Shown: positions 35,247 to 44,473 of the stretch, piece after piece | Layout: each line of letters starts with the position of its first letter | Numbering within the stretch: the first letter of the stretch is position 1 | NCBI GenBank assembly: GCA_002351725.1 | Contig: DEHD01000008.1 | Location: 16,962 to 80,961 of the forward strand | DNA from: Prevotella sp. UBA2809 | GTDB taxonomy: Bacteria; Bacteroidota; Bacteroidia; Bacteroidales; Bacteroidaceae | Length of the DNA stretch: 64,000 nt | Direction of reading: 5' to 3' | Position numbers and translations under genes: made by a program | Notes under the pieces: generated by a model | Told to the model about the DNA's origin: nothing | What the model saw: the letters and a program-made list of their open reading frames with translations, nothing else | The model's database searches: none

Positions 35247-36614
35247 TTAAATGCTTTTGATAGTCTTTATTATCTCATCGATAGTAACAAGACTCTGCTC
35301 ACCGCTCTCCATGTTCTTAAGGGTAAGTTTTCCTTCTGCCATCTCGTTCTCACCAGCCAGTGCAACAAATGGAATCTGCTTAGCGTTAGCATACGACATC
35401 TGCTTCTTCATCTTTGTTGAGTCTGGGAATATCTCTGTACGGATGCCAGCCTCGCGAGCCTTAGCCACAGCAGGCAGACAGTAAGCTGTCTCCTTGTCGC
35501 CAAAGTTGATGAACAGCAGCTGAGTGCCGTTGGTAGCATCCTTTGGATAGCAGTCGAGTGCATTCAGTACATCGAAGATACGATCTACACCAAACGAGAT
35601 ACCTACACCTGAGATACCTGGCATTCCGAAGATACCAGTGAGGTTGTCGTAACGACCACCACCTGTGATAGAACCAATCTGAACATCGAGTGCCTTAACC
35701 TCAAAGATAGCACCTGTATAATAGTTCAGACCGCGAGCCAGAGTAAGGTCGAGCTGTATTTCGTTCTTAAGTCCGAGTGTCTTCAGCGTGTCGAGGATGA
35801 AACGAGTCTCCTCTACTCCCTTCAGTCCTGTCTCGCTTGTAGCCAGAACCTCAGCGATAGTATTCAGCTTCTCATCGTTAGTACCCTCGAGCGAGATGAT
35901 TGGCTGAAGCTTCTCAATCTGCTCATCCGAGAGTCCGTCCTCACGAAGCTCCTCATTAACATTGTCAAGACCAATCTTATCGAGTTTATCGATAGCAACG
36001 GTGATATCAACAATCTTATCTGCTGCTCCGATTACCTCTGCAATACCAGTCAGGATCTTGCGGTTGTTAATCTTAATCTGAACTCTCACACCGAATCGTG
36101 TGAATACAGTATCTACGATCTGCATCAGCTCTACCTCGTTAAGCAGAGAGTCAGAGCCTACGATATCGCCATCAAACTGCCAGAACTCACGATAGCGTCC
36201 CTTCTGTGGACGGTCTGCGCGCCATACTGGCTGCATCTGGTAACGCTTGAATGGCAACTGCAGCTCCTCGCGATGCATTACCACATAGCGGGCAAAGGGA
36301 ACAGTAAGGTCATAACGGAGTCCCTTTTCGCAGAGTTTTGCAGCCAATCTAAGTGAATTGCGCTCAGCAAGCTCCTCGGGTGTTACCTTCGAGAGGTAGT
36401 CGCCTGAATTCAGGACCTTGAAAAGCAGCTTATCACCCTCCTCGCCATATTTTCCCATCAGTGTTCCGAGGGTTTCCATAGCTGGAGTTTCAATCTGCTG
36501 GAAGCCATAAAGCTGGTAAACCTGCTTAATGGTATCGAATATATAATTGCGCTTCGCCATCTCCATTGGCGAGAAATCGCGCGTGCCTTTTGGTATACTT
36601 GGTTTCTGTGCCAT
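35247..36614 (-). CDS. hisS: Histidyl-tRNA synthetase
   Basis: Class II aminoacyl-tRNA synthetase that charges tRNA-His; 455 residues. Motif 1 lies around FQQIETPAMETLGTLMGKYGEEGDKLLFKV, motif 2 in RYVVMHREELQLPFKRYQMQPVWRADRPQKGRYREFWQFDGD, the histidine motifs include LARGLNYYTGAIFEV, and motif 3 is ISGVGISFGVDRI. The C-terminal anticodon domain starts near residue 360. It follows purA by three bases in the fur-purA-hisS operon. Confidence 0.97.
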   Translation of the reverse strand: MAQKPSIPKGTRDFSPMEMAKRNYIFDTIKQVYQLYGFQQIETPAMETLGTLMGKYGEEGDKLLFKVLNSGDYLSKVTPEELAERNSLRLAAKLCEKGLRYDLTVPFARYVVMHREELQLPFKRYQMQPVWRADRPQKGRYREFWQFDGDIVGSDSLLNEVELMQIVDTVFTRFGVRVQIKINNRKILTGIAEVIGAADKIVDITVAIDKLDKIGLDNVNEELREDGLSDEQIEKLQPIISLEGTNDEKLNTIAEVLATSETGLKGVEETRFILDTLKTLGLKNEIQLDLTLARGLNYYTGAIFEVKALDVQIGSITGGGRYDNLTGIFGMPGISGVGISFGVDRIFDVLNALDCYPKDATNGTQLLFINFGDKETAYCLPAVAKAREAGIRTEIFPDSTKMKKQMSYANAKQIPFVALAGENEMAEGKLTLKNMESGEQSLVTIDEIIKTIKSI

Positions 36615-36617
36615 TTA

Positions 36618-37889
36618 TTACTTTCTTACAATTGTCTGGTCACGATCAGGACCGATAGAAATAATTTTAATAGGAGTCTCTAACTGCTTCTCTAAGAATA
36701 AGATATAGTCGCTGAACTCCTTGGGAAACTGATCCTCGCTGGTGAACTTTGTCATATCTGTCTTCCAGCCTGGCAGCTCCTGATAAACAGGCTCAATGCC
36801 CTCCTCGATGTTATATGGGAAGTAGTCAATCTCCTGTCCGTTCTGCTTATAAGCCACGCAAGCCTTGATAGTGTCGAATCCATCGAGAACATCGCTCTTC
36901 ATCATGATGAGCTGGGTAACACCGTTAACCATGATTGAATACTTAAGAGCAACGAGGTCAATCCAACCGCAACGACGCTCACGACCTGTCACAGCACCAT
37001 ACTCATGACCCAGGTCACGAATCTTTTTACCAGTTTCATCGAAGAGCTCTGTTGGGAAAGGACCAGCACCAACACGTGTGCAGTAAGCCTTCATGATACC
37101 GTAAACATCGCCAATCTTGTTAGGACCGATACCCAGACCAGTGCAAGCACCAGCGCAGATGGTGTTAGATGATGTTACGAAAGGATAAGAACCAAAGTCA
37201 ACATCGAGCATAGTACCCTGAGCACCCTCGCAGAGAACGCTCTTACCGCTCTTAAGCAGATTGTTGAGCTCATGCTCAGAATCAACAATTGGGAACTGAC
37301 GGAGGTACTCTACACCCTCAAGCCACTTCTTCTCTACCTCAGTGATGTCGTATTCGAAGTTGAGCGACTTCAGGATAGCCTCATGACGAGCCTTTGCCTT
37401 AGCGTATTTCTCCTCAAAGTTCTCAAGGATATCACCAACACGCAGACCGTTACGACTAACCTTATCAGTATAAGTAGGACCAATACCCTTTCCAGTAGTA
37501 CCTACCTTGTCCTTACCCTTCTGAGCCTCATATGCAGCATCGAGAACGCGATGGGTTGGCATGATGAGATGAGCCTTCTTTGAGATGTGCAGACGACTAC
37601 GAAGCTCGTGTCCGCTTGCCTCAAGAGCCTTGGCCTCGTCCATAAACAGGTCTGGAGCCAATACTACACCATTACCGATGATGTTAACCTTGTCGCCCTG
37701 GAAAATACCAGATGGAATAGAGCGAAGCACATACTTCTGGCCCTCGAACTCAAGAGTATGACCAGCATTAGGACCACCCTGGAAACGGGCTACCACGTCG
37801 TACTTTGGGGTTAACACGTCAACCACCTTACCTTTTCCTTCATCGCCCCACTGCAAACCGAGCAGGACATCTACTTTTCCTTTGTTCAT
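36618..37889 (-). CDS. purA: Adenylosuccinate synthetase
   Basis: Joins IMP and aspartate using GTP on the way to AMP. It has 423 residues, the normal length. The GTP loop GDEGKGK is at 15-21 with Asp16, and GPNAGHTLEF holds the catalytic His. TTGKGIGPTY and the C-terminal SIGPDRDQTI are also conserved. The ATG overlaps the fur stop by four bases, so translation is coupled to fur. Confidence 0.97.
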   Translation of the reverse strand: MNKGKVDVLLGLQWGDEGKGKVVDVLTPKYDVVARFQGGPNAGHTLEFEGQKYVLRSIPSGIFQGDKVNIIGNGVVLAPDLFMDEAKALEASGHELRSRLHISKKAHLIMPTHRVLDAAYEAQKGKDKVGTTGKGIGPTYTDKVSRNGLRVGDILENFEEKYAKAKARHEAILKSLNFEYDITEVEKKWLEGVEYLRQFPIVDSEHELNNLLKSGKSVLCEGAQGTMLDVDFGSYPFVTSSNTICAGACTGLGIGPNKIGDVYGIMKAYCTRVGAGPFPTELFDETGKKIRDLGHEYGAVTGRERRCGWIDLVALKYSIMVNGVTQLIMMKSDVLDGFDTIKACVAYKQNGQEIDYFPYNIEEGIEPVYQELPGWKTDMTKFTSEDQFPKEFSDYILFLEKQLETPIKIISIGPDRDQTIVRK

Positions 37890-38392
37890 TTTTCTGCTGT
37901 ATTCTTGTTATTACTTTCTTTCTTCTTAGTTGCGTTCTTGCGTTTGGCGCTCTTAGCCTGACATGTACTACAGATACCGTAGATATAAAGCGTAAATCCG
38001 TCTTTTCTGAATCGCTTAAGCTGCAAGCTCTCAACGGCAGCTATTATCTCTGGCGATTTTATCTCGGTAACCTTTCCGCACTGAGAGCATATCTGATGAC
38101 AGTGGCTCTGATTGTCGTAACATGCCTCGTATTTTGTAGAGCCTTGGAAACGATGCCTGATAACAAGTCTGAGCGACAAAAACAGATTAAGCGTGTTGTA
38201 TAGCGTTGCTCTGCTAACAGGGAAATCCATTTCCTTATCCAATCGGGCTTTCAGCTCATCGATGGTAAAGTGTCCGTGAATGCTGTAAACTGCTCTTAGA
38301 ATGCTGTATCGCTCAGGTGTCTTGCGATGATTGTTCATCTCAAGATAGTTATCCAGAAGCCTTTCTACAGCAGAAATAACACTTTCTTTCAT
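37886..38392 (-). CDS. Fur/PerR-family metalloregulator
   Basis: A 168-residue DNA-binding repressor. The winged helix holds HFTIDELKARLDKEMDFPVSRATLYNTLNLFLSLRLVIRHRF; the dimer domain has CYDNQSHCHQICSQCGKVTEI with a CxxC pair and a second CxxC in YGICSTCQ, a structural zinc site. A long basic tail (KSAKRKNATKKKESNNK) is unusual. Whether it senses iron, zinc or peroxide cannot be read with certainty. Leading an operon with purA and hisS is odd for a regulator; the rubrerythrin gene beyond hints at a PerR role. Confidence 0.92.
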   Translation of the reverse strand: MKESVISAVERLLDNYLEMNNHRKTPERYSILRAVYSIHGHFTIDELKARLDKEMDFPVSRATLYNTLNLFLSLRLVIRHRFQGSTKYEACYDNQSHCHQICSQCGKVTEIKSPEIIAAVESLQLKRFRKDGFTLYIYGICSTCQAKSAKRKNATKKKESNNKNTAEK

Positions 38393-38415
38393 CTGATTCT
38401 TTCACGAAAACCGCA

Positions 38416-38423
38416 CAAAGGTA
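38416..38423 (-). promoter_or_regulatory. -7 box of fur-purA-hisS
   Basis: Read leftward this is TACCTTTG, 23 bases before the fur ATG. No clear TTTG lies at the -33 position, which fits weak or regulated use. Confidence 0.5.
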
Positions 38424-38454
38424 CACATTTTCCGTCAGATAAAAGAAACATTCT

Positions 38455-39069
38455 CTATAAAAAATCCAAATTAGCGCGTTTTAATGCACTTTTTGCAAGT
38501 CTTTCGTATACTAATCCAAGTTCAGCAAAACGCATCACGGCATTCATGGCTGCTTTTTTCACAATCAGACTGTCGCCCTGAAGCGCTGCCAAGGCCTGAT
38601 CGATAAACTCGTTTATACCACGCTCGTTAGGCTCCTGATGGTTCATGAACAAGCGCGAAAGGATATGAAAGCCACAAAGCTGATACAGTTCCTTGTCGGA
38701 TGCCATCCACGTATAAGCCTTCTCTGGGGCATATGGCAGATACTGATACAGATTGAAGGTAGCTTGCTCAGCTATCTCCTGACAGTCAGTCTGTTCCATC
38801 CATATATCCGCTACTTCCGGCAGCATTTTATCAGCAGGCATAAGCATCGTAGCCAGAATCTTGCACTCGCGCACATTCTCCTTCCAAAGAGCAATGGCGA
38901 GATCGTAGTTTTGGCCGATTTCTTCGGCCTTTGCCTTCAGCCTGGGCAAGGTGGCACCCCAGTTCAGTTTGTAGTCAACACCTTTATTTCGCATAGATGC
39001 AGCAACCATTCCGTCCATCATCAGGCGGAATGATTGCTTTATCTCCTTTATCTGCTCCTTTAAATCCAT
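38455..39069 (-). CDS. AlkD-like DNA alkylation repair protein
   Basis: A 204-residue helical protein. LAIALWKENVRECKILATMLMP matches the AlkD/AlkC segment LWxSxxxExRxLA, and paired helices typical of HEAT-like repeats run through it. AlkD proteins remove positively charged alkylated bases. The family is broad and catalytic Asp/Trp positions cannot be fixed here, so a non-enzymatic DNA-binding role is possible. It is the last gene of the unit with dipeptidyl peptidase III; a 7-bp tandem repeat fills the junction. Confidence 0.65.
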   Translation of the reverse strand: MDLKEQIKEIKQSFRLMMDGMVAASMRNKGVDYKLNWGATLPRLKAKAEEIGQNYDLAIALWKENVRECKILATMLMPADKMLPEVADIWMEQTDCQEIAEQATFNLYQYLPYAPEKAYTWMASDKELYQLCGFHILSRLFMNHQEPNERGINEFIDQALAALQGDSLIVKKAAMNAVMRFAELGLVYERLAKSALKRANLDFL

Positions 39070-39075
39070 TAAATC

Positions 39076-39103
39076 TTTAATGTTTCATGTTTAATGTTTA
39101 ATC
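39076..39103. repeat. 7-bp tandem repeat at a gene junction
   Basis: Four consecutive 7-bp units on the + strand: TTTAATG, TTTCATG, TTTAATG, TTTAATC. They fill the gap between the dipeptidyl peptidase stop (39103-39105) and the AlkD-like start (39069) and touch that stop codon. Confidence 0.85.
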
Positions 39104-41052
39104 TAAATAAGCGTCGCGTATTCAGCGCTATAGCGAAGCATCTGATGTGCATAGCTCTCGCCATAGTAAACCTGAACATCGCATATCTCATTCTTCTCGT
39201 TGTAAACAGGCAACAGCTGAGGATTAATAAATCCCTTGTATGGTGCAAGGTTCAAGCGCTTATAACGCTCTAAGACCTCAGCATGCAGCTCTGCATCCAC
39301 CTTAACGGCATAACACTCCACAAGATCTCTTGCTGCCTCATAGTCGCCTTCGCTCTTTATGCGCTGAATCTCAGCAAGCAGCTGGGCTATAAGAGCGCGA
39401 AGCTTAGGATAATCCGTGATTTCAACGTATGTCTTACCATCGCGCTTAACCATCTTGATGGCATCGCCTTTCTCATAGCACCAATGGGCTATAAGGGCAC
39501 GATTACGCATGTGGGCCTCTTCTATCTGATTGCCTGGGGTGATACGTATAAGCTGAGTCATCAGACCGTTCATCATGTATGTGTAATACTGCGACATATA
39601 CGCCTTTTCATCGGGCACCAAACCAAGCTCTATCAGCTTTGGGTCGGCTATGTAATACAGTCCGAAGAGATCGGCTCTCGCCTCTTCTATCGTACTGCTA
39701 TAAGCCTTCAGCGCATCAGGGTCTACACCTGGAAGCAGCTGTCCGCTACCATGACCTAAGCACTCATGCAGGTCGGTATGCAGATCATCACACACATCAC
39801 CATATTTCTCGATTATATCGAGTGTTTCCTTGTCGATAACAAACTCCTCCTTGAAACCGCTTCCGCGCGAGGCCTTGTTATACGCATCGGTGATATTGCT
39901 GATGGTAATACTCTTGCTACCGTACTGGGCTCTAATCCAGTCGGCATTTGGCAGGTTAATACCTATTGCCGTTGCAGGATACTCATCGCCACCAAGCATA
40001 GCAGCACAGATAACATTGGCTGATACGCCTTTTACCACAGGCTTGCGGAAACGAGGGTCTACTGGCGAGTGATTCTCAAACCACTGAGCGTTCTTGCTTA
40101 TAGTCTGAGTGCGGTGCGTGGCCTCCTCGTCGATATACTCCACAAGTCCTTCCCACGAACCTTTCAATCCTAAGGGATCGCCATACACCTCGATGAATCC
40201 GTTGATGAAGTCGATAGCAGAATCATGCTCTTTCAGCCATTCAACACAATATTTATTGAAAGTCTGCAAATCACCTGTCTTATAATAAGTTATGAGCTCA
40301 GAAATTACCTTTTTCTGCTGCTCATTCTCTGCCACTTCAAGCGCTTTCTCCAACCAATATATAATATGGTATATAGCGTTAGAGTATTTTCCGCCAGCCT
40401 TCCATACCAGTTCCTTCACCTCGCCATCCTCCTTTACAAGGGTTGAGTTCAGTCCATACGAAGGCGGAGTGTCAGGATTTTGCTCATTTTGCTTCATTCC
40501 AAAGTAGAAAGCCTCAGCCTCGGCCTGGGTAACCCCGTCGTAGAAGTTACAAGCCGATGTTACCAGCAAGTCCTCACCGTCAGCCTGGTTAACACGCTTA
40601 GACATCACGGTTTCATCGAAGATTACAGGGAAGAGCTCATCGCACATCTCATCGATTGATTCGCCCGATTTCAACGGCAGTTTACCTGCTTCTACCCTAT
40701 GCAGGGCATCGCGAAGATATTCGGCTGTGAATTCAGGCTTGAACTTCTCGCATCCATAATGATGGTGAATACCGCTTGAGAACCACACACGCTTAAGATA
40801 CACTTCAAGCGCCTTGAACTCATCGGTATCGTGCGATATATTCATATCAACATACACAACCTCCAACATCTTGCGGATGCGGAGGTTGTATTTTCCAAAC
40901 TGATCAAATGTAATGTCTCGCCCGAACAAAGTGGCTTTCGAGAGATAGTAGACTAATGTTTTCTGCTGCAACGAAAGCTTTTCAAAGCCGTTCAAACGAT
41001 ATCTGAGCATTTGCAAGTCAGCAAAACGCTCGTTCTGATAGTTGAATTCCAC
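39103..41052 (-). CDS. Dipeptidyl peptidase III family (M49) zinc peptidase
   Basis: A 649-residue peptidase that removes dipeptides from N-termini. The zinc site HECLGH (His429, Glu430, His434) and the downstream ligand motif EEARADLFGLYYI define family M49. I see no obvious signal peptide (MEFNYQNERFADLQML), so it is probably cytosolic and acts on imported peptides. It lies three bases after the AraC-type regulator gene, which may control it. Confidence 0.93.
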   Translation of the reverse strand: MEFNYQNERFADLQMLRYRLNGFEKLSLQQKTLVYYLSKATLFGRDITFDQFGKYNLRIRKMLEVVYVDMNISHDTDEFKALEVYLKRVWFSSGIHHHYGCEKFKPEFTAEYLRDALHRVEAGKLPLKSGESIDEMCDELFPVIFDETVMSKRVNQADGEDLLVTSACNFYDGVTQAEAEAFYFGMKQNEQNPDTPPSYGLNSTLVKEDGEVKELVWKAGGKYSNAIYHIIYWLEKALEVAENEQQKKVISELITYYKTGDLQTFNKYCVEWLKEHDSAIDFINGFIEVYGDPLGLKGSWEGLVEYIDEEATHRTQTISKNAQWFENHSPVDPRFRKPVVKGVSANVICAAMLGGDEYPATAIGINLPNADWIRAQYGSKSITISNITDAYNKASRGSGFKEEFVIDKETLDIIEKYGDVCDDLHTDLHECLGHGSGQLLPGVDPDALKAYSSTIEEARADLFGLYYIADPKLIELGLVPDEKAYMSQYYTYMMNGLMTQLIRITPGNQIEEAHMRNRALIAHWCYEKGDAIKMVKRDGKTYVEITDYPKLRALIAQLLAEIQRIKSEGDYEAARDLVECYAVKVDAELHAEVLERYKRLNLAPYKGFINPQLLPVYNEKNEICDVQVYYGESYAHQMLRYSAEYATLI

Positions 41053-41055
41053 TGA

Positions 41056-41544
41056 TTACTTCTTCTCTGTTTTCTTTTCTGTCTTTGGTTTGCGACCACG
41101 TTTTGCCTCAGTCTTCTTCATTGAAGGATGCTGCATAAGGTGCTGCATGCGATAGTCACGTGGAGTCATACCCATAATTCTGTAGAAAGATGCGTAGAAC
41201 GACTGACGGTTAGCAAAACCTACCATATCACTTACCTCTTCCATACGTAAATCCTGAAAACGCTTGTCAACAAGGATGGTCATAGCCTCGTCAATTCTGT
41301 ACTTATTAACAAATGATGTGTAATTCATATGGAAACGTACATTAACGACAGCTGAAATGTAGCGGGTATTAGTGCCTAATTCTTCTGCAAGCTTCTTTGC
41401 TGAGAAATCCTTGTCACGATACTTCTTCTGCATGACGATGATGTTCATGATTTTTTCCTGCATCTCGTCCATCATCTTTGGGCTTACCAAACTTCTGTAA
41501 GCTGCTTCTTTTTCCTTTTTTTCTGTAATGTTGTACTTTGCCAT
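41056..41544 (-). CDS. AraC-type helix-turn-helix regulator
   Basis: A 162-residue protein that is nearly all DNA-binding domain. Residues 20-140 hold two helix-turn-helix motifs: FSAKKLAEELGTNTRYISAVVN and MEEVSDMVGFANRQSFYASFYRIMGMTPRDYR. There is no sensor domain. The tail is rich in Lys and resembles an AT hook (KRGRKPKTEKKTEKK). It precedes dipeptidyl peptidase III by three bases. A TAATTTTG -7 box is at 41572-41579. Confidence 0.9.
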   Translation of the reverse strand: MAKYNITEKKEKEAAYRSLVSPKMMDEMQEKIMNIIVMQKKYRDKDFSAKKLAEELGTNTRYISAVVNVRFHMNYTSFVNKYRIDEAMTILVDKRFQDLRMEEVSDMVGFANRQSFYASFYRIMGMTPRDYRMQHLMQHPSMKKTEAKRGRKPKTEKKTEKK

Positions 41545-41633
41545 TTGCGTTTGCTAAATTTTAATGATGTGCAAAATTAGAAAGATTTTTTGAATTAGCA
41601 AGGGATTTAGAAGAAAATTTATAAAAAATGTAG

Positions 41634-41641
41634 TACCTTTG
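41634..41641 (+). promoter_or_regulatory. -7 box of recQ
   Basis: TACCTTTG, 18 bases before the recQ ATG; the -33 element is weak (TTTA at 41606). Confidence 0.5.
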
Positions 41642-41659
41642 CAGAAAATTTAGATATTT

Positions 41660-43483
41660 ATGGATATTTTTAGCGTTTTACGAACATATTTCGGATACAA
41701 TTCCTTCCGCCAGAATCAAGAAGAAATCATCAGACACGTCATCGCAGGCAACGATGCACTTGTGTTGATGCCCACGAGTGGAGGAAAGAGTATCTGCTAC
41801 CAGATTCCTGCACTCACAATGTCAGGAATTACGATAGTTATTTCGCCACTCATAAGCCTTATGAAAGACCAGGTAGAGGCACTACGTTCAAACGGCATCG
41901 AGGCCGAGGCTCTCAACAGCGGGAACGACGTTACTGCCGATACCGTTATCCGTCGCAAATGTATGGCTGGTCAGATAAAGCTGCTGTATATTTCTCCAGA
42001 GAAGGTGATGGCCGAGATGGACTATCTGCTTAAGAACATCAACATATCGCTATTTGCCATCGATGAGGCTCACTGCATAAGTCAGTGGGGCCACGATTTC
42101 CGCCCTGAATACACCCAGCTGGGCATCCTGCGTGAAAAGTTCCCCGATGTTCCTATGATGGCACTCACAGCCACTGCTGATAAGATTACCCGCCACGATA
42201 TCATCGAGCAACTTAAACTAAGGAATGCGCGCGAGTTCGTGTCAAGTTTCGACCGCCCCAACCTCAGCCTGTCAGTAAAACGCGGATATAAAAGTGCCGA
42301 GAAGATGCACTTCATCCTTAACTTCATCAAGGCCCGCCCTAACGATGCTGGCATCATCTACTGTCTGAGCCGCAAGACCACTGAGAAAGTAGCTGCCGAC
42401 CTCCGCAAAAAGGGCATTAACGCAGCAGCTTACCACGCTGGTCTCTCTAATCTCGAACGCAGTCAGACTCAGGAGCAGTTCAAGAACGACCAGCTCTTGG
42501 TGGTCTGCGCCACCATCGCCTTCGGAATGGGTATCGACAAGAGTAATGTGCGCTGGGTAATCCACTTCAACATGCCCAAGAGCATAGAGAGCTTCTATCA
42601 GGAGATTGGTCGCGCTGGGCGTGATGGCGCCCCTGCCGATACCGTGCTGTTCTACTCGCTTGCTGATATTATCCAGCTTACCGAGTTTGCTCGCCAGAGC
42701 GGACAGCAGGATGTAAACATGGGCAAGCTCAAGCGCATGCAGGAGTATGCTGAGTCGAGAGTCTGTCGTCGAAGGATACTGCTCAACTACTTCAGCGAGC
42801 AGACTGATCACGACTGCAACAACTGCGACATCTGCGAGAATCCCCCACGCCGTTTCGATGGCACCAAATACGTGCAGATGGCCCTTAGTGCCGCCAAGCG
42901 AACAAACGAGGAGATAAGGGTCTCTACCATCATCGAGATTCTTAAGGGCATGCGCTCGCCAAGCATCGTGCGCCATGGCTACGACCAGCTCAAGACGTTC
43001 GGAGTGGGTCGCGACGTGAGTCTTAACGACTGGCAGGACTACCTGCTGCAGATGCTCCAGATGGGATTCATCGAGATAGCCTACAACGACGGCAACAAGG
43101 TGAAGGTTACTGATATTGGCGACGATGTGCTATACGGACGCAAGACAGCCGAGCTGTGCGTCATCGACCATAGCGCTAAGGAAGAGCCTAAGAAAAAACC
43201 CAAGCTGCGCCTCGAGATACCCACCATCACCATCCCAGGCCTTTCTCCCACCACTGGCATCGAAGACCCCAAGCTGTTCGAAGCCCTTCGCCAGCTACGA
43301 AAAGCGTGTGCCGAAGAAGAAGGCTTCCCACCCTACATCGTTTTCAGCGATAAGGTGCTCCATTCGCTCGCCACAATCAAGCCCACCAGTCTCGACCAGT
43401 TTGGCAACATTGCAGGCATCGGCGAGCACAAAAAAGGCAAGTATGGTGCCCGTTTTGTAGAGCTCATCCAAAAGTACGTATAA
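41660..43483 (+). CDS. recQ: ATP-dependent DNA helicase RecQ
   Basis: A 3'-5' helicase for recombination and fork repair; 607 residues. Q motif FGYNSFRQNQEE, Walker A PTSGGKS near residue 40, DEAH box in LFAIDEAHCISQWGHDFR, motif VI QEIGRAGRDG. The RQC zinc site has cysteines in RRRILLNYFSEQTDHDCNNCDICENPP. The C-terminal HRDC domain (LRKACAEEEGFPPYIVFSDKVLHSLA) is present. It stands alone with its own promoter. Confidence 0.96.
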   Translation: MDIFSVLRTYFGYNSFRQNQEEIIRHVIAGNDALVLMPTSGGKSICYQIPALTMSGITIVISPLISLMKDQVEALRSNGIEAEALNSGNDVTADTVIRRKCMAGQIKLLYISPEKVMAEMDYLLKNINISLFAIDEAHCISQWGHDFRPEYTQLGILREKFPDVPMMALTATADKITRHDIIEQLKLRNAREFVSSFDRPNLSLSVKRGYKSAEKMHFILNFIKARPNDAGIIYCLSRKTTEKVAADLRKKGINAAAYHAGLSNLERSQTQEQFKNDQLLVVCATIAFGMGIDKSNVRWVIHFNMPKSIESFYQEIGRAGRDGAPADTVLFYSLADIIQLTEFARQSGQQDVNMGKLKRMQEYAESRVCRRRILLNYFSEQTDHDCNNCDICENPPRRFDGTKYVQMALSAAKRTNEEIRVSTIIEILKGMRSPSIVRHGYDQLKTFGVGRDVSLNDWQDYLLQMLQMGFIEIAYNDGNKVKVTDIGDDVLYGRKTAELCVIDHSAKEEPKKKPKLRLEIPTITIPGLSPTTGIEDPKLFEALRQLRKACAEEEGFPPYIVFSDKVLHSLATIKPTSLDQFGNIAGIGEHKKGKYGARFVELIQKYV

Positions 43484-43602
43484 GTGCCAATTTACACCTT
43501 ATTATAATAGTAAAAGGCAAAAATAAACTAAAAAACGGGCATAAAAATGTCACTTTTTGCTAAAAACGAGCACAGAATCGCGATTTTGTGCAAAATTATT
43601 AG

Positions 43603-43610
43603 TACCTTTG
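43603..43610 (+). promoter_or_regulatory. -7 box of the GT5-DUF4270 operon
   Basis: TACCTTTG ends one base before an in-frame ATG at 43612, so translation must start later, at ATG 43630. The -33 region is not clear. Confidence 0.55.
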
Positions 43611-43629
43611 CATGGTAAAATCATCTAAG

Positions 43630-44445
43630 ATGGCTAAGAAAAAGATATTATTCATCAATCAGGAGATCACTCCTTACGTCCCCGACAATTCACTGTCGCT
43701 CATGGGAAAAGAGCTTCCAAAGGTAATGCAGGAGCGTAGTCACGAGATCCGCACTTTCATGCCTAAGTGGGGCAATATCAATGAGCGTCGCGGTCAGTTG
43801 CACGAAGTCATCCGACTCTCGGGTATGAACCTTATCATTAACGACACCGATCATCCCTTGATCATCAAGGTAGCATCTATCCAGTCAGCTCGTGTACAGG
43901 TATATTTCATCGATAACGATGACTACTTCGGAAAGCGACTCATTGAGCGCGATGAGGCAGGTGTTGAGTATGAAGATAATGGCGAACGCGCTATATTCTT
44001 TGCACGTGGTGTGCTCGAAACGGTTAAGAAGCTGCGCTGGGTTCCCGATATCATCCACTGTCAGGGTTGGATGAGCGGCGTTGTGCCCTTCTACATAAAG
44101 ACAGCCTATCGCGACGAACCATCGTTTGCAGAGACCAAGGTTATAACATCGCTCTACGATAAGACTCTGCAGAAGGACTTCGGAGGCGATTTCAAGCAGT
44201 TCCTCGAGTTCCGCGATGCCAAGGCATCACTTTTAGGCGACTATAAGGATACCTTCGACTTCGACGAGCTCAACAAGCTGGCAATCGATTATAGCGATGG
44301 TGTTATCCAGGCCACCCCAGGCGTCGAGAAGCAGTTGCTCGACTATGCCAAAGCCAAGAACATCCCGCTGTTAGGATATCATGAGGACTTTGCCGATGCC
44401 TACGAGACATTCTACGAGTCGCTCTATCCCAACGAGGCCGAATAA
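43630..44445 (+). CDS. Lone GT5 (glycogen/starch synthase) N-terminal domain protein
   Basis: A 271-residue protein like the N-terminal half of glycogen synthase (MAKKKILFINQEITPYVPDNSLSLMGKELPKVM; DIIHCQGWMSGVVPFYIKTAY). The C-terminal ADP-glucose-binding half, including its KTGGL loop, is absent, and the donor motif KxGG is not seen at the N-terminus either. It is therefore unlikely to be an active glycogen synthase by itself. I recall similar short forms across Bacteroidales. It precedes a DUF4270 lipoprotein by 28 bases. Confidence 0.85.
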   Translation: MAKKKILFINQEITPYVPDNSLSLMGKELPKVMQERSHEIRTFMPKWGNINERRGQLHEVIRLSGMNLIINDTDHPLIIKVASIQSARVQVYFIDNDDYFGKRLIERDEAGVEYEDNGERAIFFARGVLETVKKLRWVPDIIHCQGWMSGVVPFYIKTAYRDEPSFAETKVITSLYDKTLQKDFGGDFKQFLEFRDAKASLLGDYKDTFDFDELNKLAIDYSDGVIQATPGVEKQLLDYAKAKNIPLLGYHEDFADAYETFYESLYPNEAE

Positions 44446-44473
44446 GTATTTGAACTAAGATATATTTTCATAC

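Noticed and set aside
42272..42976. 234-residue reverse ORF in recQ
   Set aside because: Antisense to RecQ helicase motifs; open only because of the codon pattern of recQ.
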